Assembly: GCA_020026195.1 (NCBI GenBank)
Contig: JAHHQW010000003.1
Coordinates: forward strand, 1 to 64,000
Direction of reading: 5' to 3'
DNA length: 64,000 nt
Source: Prevotella sp.
GTDB taxonomy: Bacteria > Bacteroidota > Bacteroidia > Bacteroidales > Bacteroidaceae
The notes beneath the pieces are model-generated. The model saw nothing but the letters and a program-made list of their open reading frames with translations, was not told the origin of the DNA and searched no databases. The translations under genes and the position numbers were made by a program. Positions 63,382 to 64,000 of this stretch are shown here, piece by piece (the stretch's first letter is position 1; each line of letters begins with the position of its first letter).

Positions 63382-64000
63382 CTAATTCTTGACATCAAGA
63401 ATTTCGTATTTAGAGTGCTTGCTCTTAAATTCAGGAACAATCTCCTTCATTATGCGCACAGTCTCCATATCGTCAAACTTAAAGCTTGCCTCGTAAAGAC
63501 GCTTCTCCTGAGCCTTTGCCTCCTCGTAATCATACTCACGTACCAGAGCCACCTTAATCTTAGGATGATGAGTCGGTATGGTACGTTCAGCATCATTAAG
63601 CATCTCCTCATAGAGCTTCTCGCCATCACGCAGTCCTGTATATTTTATCTCTATGTTTTCCACGCCGCTCAGTTTAATCATACGTTTTGCGAGGTCGGCA
63701 ATCTTTACGGGCTGTCCCATGTCGAAGATGAAAATCTCGCCACCATTGCCAGTCGTTCCCGCTTCGAGAACAAGTTTACAAGCCTCAGGAATAAGCATGA
63801 AATAACGTATAATGTCAGGATGAGTCACGGTAAGCGGTCCGCCGTTCTTTATCTGTTCGCGGAAGAGAGGAATTACCGAGCCGCTTGAACCTAATACATT
63901 TCCAAAACGAGTAGTGACGAACTGAGTGACACCCTTAACCCGTCCGTCTTTTATTGCACGGTCAAGACTCTGCACATAGATTTCACAGATACGCTTAGAG
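63382..64000 (-). CDS. nucleotide-sugar 4,6-dehydratase / polysaccharide biosynthesis protein (CapD/WbpM type), 5' part outside window
   Basis: The frame runs off the right edge, and only the C-terminal 205 or so residues are visible. They match the end of CapD/WbpM/FlaA1-type extended SDR enzymes: TRFGNVLGSSGSVIPLFREQ, GGPLTVTHPDIIRYFMLIPEA, GEIFIFDMGQPVKI and GLRDGEKLYEEML. These enzymes convert UDP-N-acetylglucosamine for surface-polysaccharide synthesis. Whether this is the long membrane form cannot be told from here. The gene is convergent with thiL, with a gap of about 155 bases after the terminator that holds nothing recognised. Confidence 0.9.
   Translation of the reverse strand, partial: SKRICEIYVQSLDRAIKDGRVKGVTQFVTTRFGNVLGSSGSVIPLFREQIKNGGPLTVTHPDIIRYFMLIPEACKLVLEAGTTGNGGEIFIFDMGQPVKIADLAKRMIKLSGVENIEIKYTGLRDGEKLYEEMLNDAERTIPTHHPKIKVALVREYDYEEAKAQEKRLYEASFKFDDMETVRIMKEIVPEFKSKHSKYEILDVKN

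Noticed and set aside
1..64000. CRISPR array, rRNA operon, tmRNA, RNase P RNA or riboswitch
   Set aside because: No regularly spaced direct repeats and none of the conserved RNA core sequences were recognised by eye; the only tandem repeats are inside coding sequence.

Overview
The window looks like chromosomal DNA of a Prevotella-like member of the Bacteroidales. Three things point there. Promoters follow the Bacteroidetes pattern TTTG-N19/20-TAnnTTTG. Family-specific genes are present (porX, sprE/porW, porD, gldH, DUF2723, DUF3127, a FeoA-FeoB fusion, PSP1/RicT). Gene order is also typical of the order, for example purH-mreBCD-mrdA-rodA and dnaN-exonuclease-coaBC-porD-recN. Species assignment is inference.

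Layout. 1-5.6 kb is an AT-rich accessory segment abutting a tRNA-Pro(GGG) gene. It holds a decayed umuC, a DUF2971 gene, a membrane-anchored Mrr-type nuclease and the wreck of a tyrosine integrase, and reads as a decaying genomic island. 5.8-13.8 kb carries aroA, a small membrane protein, sprE/porW, porX, tsaE and trxA. 14.0-17.2 kb has a secreted FISUMP-like protein and an outer-membrane beta-barrel protein on opposite strands. 17.5-24.0 kb is a cell-shape operon headed by a PurH that consists of the IMP cyclohydrolase domain only, followed by mreB, mreC, mreD, mrdA and rodA. 24.0-24.6 kb is non-coding with repeated short motifs. 24.6-34.8 kb, on the minus strand, holds gldH, ricT and holB, then an OmpA-type lipoprotein, then a DUF2723-deacetylase-queG operon. 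34.9-36.9 kb carries the agmatine-to-putrescine pair aguA and aguB. 36.9-40.2 kb, minus strand, has a zinc-ribbon protein and three glycosyltransferases. 40.4-46.0 kb, minus strand, has a sodium:solute symporter, rsmA, cdsA, ftsH and rsfS. 46.2-47.5 kb has tRNA-Gln(CTG) and a long stretch without a convincing gene. 47.5-55.5 kb has a DUF3127 OB-fold protein and the dnaN-recN operon. 55.7-63.2 kb has feoAB and an sppA-lpxK-pnp-thiL operon. The window ends inside a nucleotide-sugar dehydratase gene.

How the genes fit together. Most of the window is core metabolism and cell-envelope biology. Four genes belong to families tied to type IX secretion or gliding (sprE/porW, porX, gldH, porD), each inside a housekeeping operon. 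sprE/porW and porX are immediate neighbours. The part most likely to hold something poorly described is the island at 2.3-4.8 kb, where a DUF2971 protein and a two-TM, coiled-coil, Mrr-like nuclease sit side by side as the only intact genes among mobile-element debris. All functional statements rest on motif recognition by eye; no searches were run.
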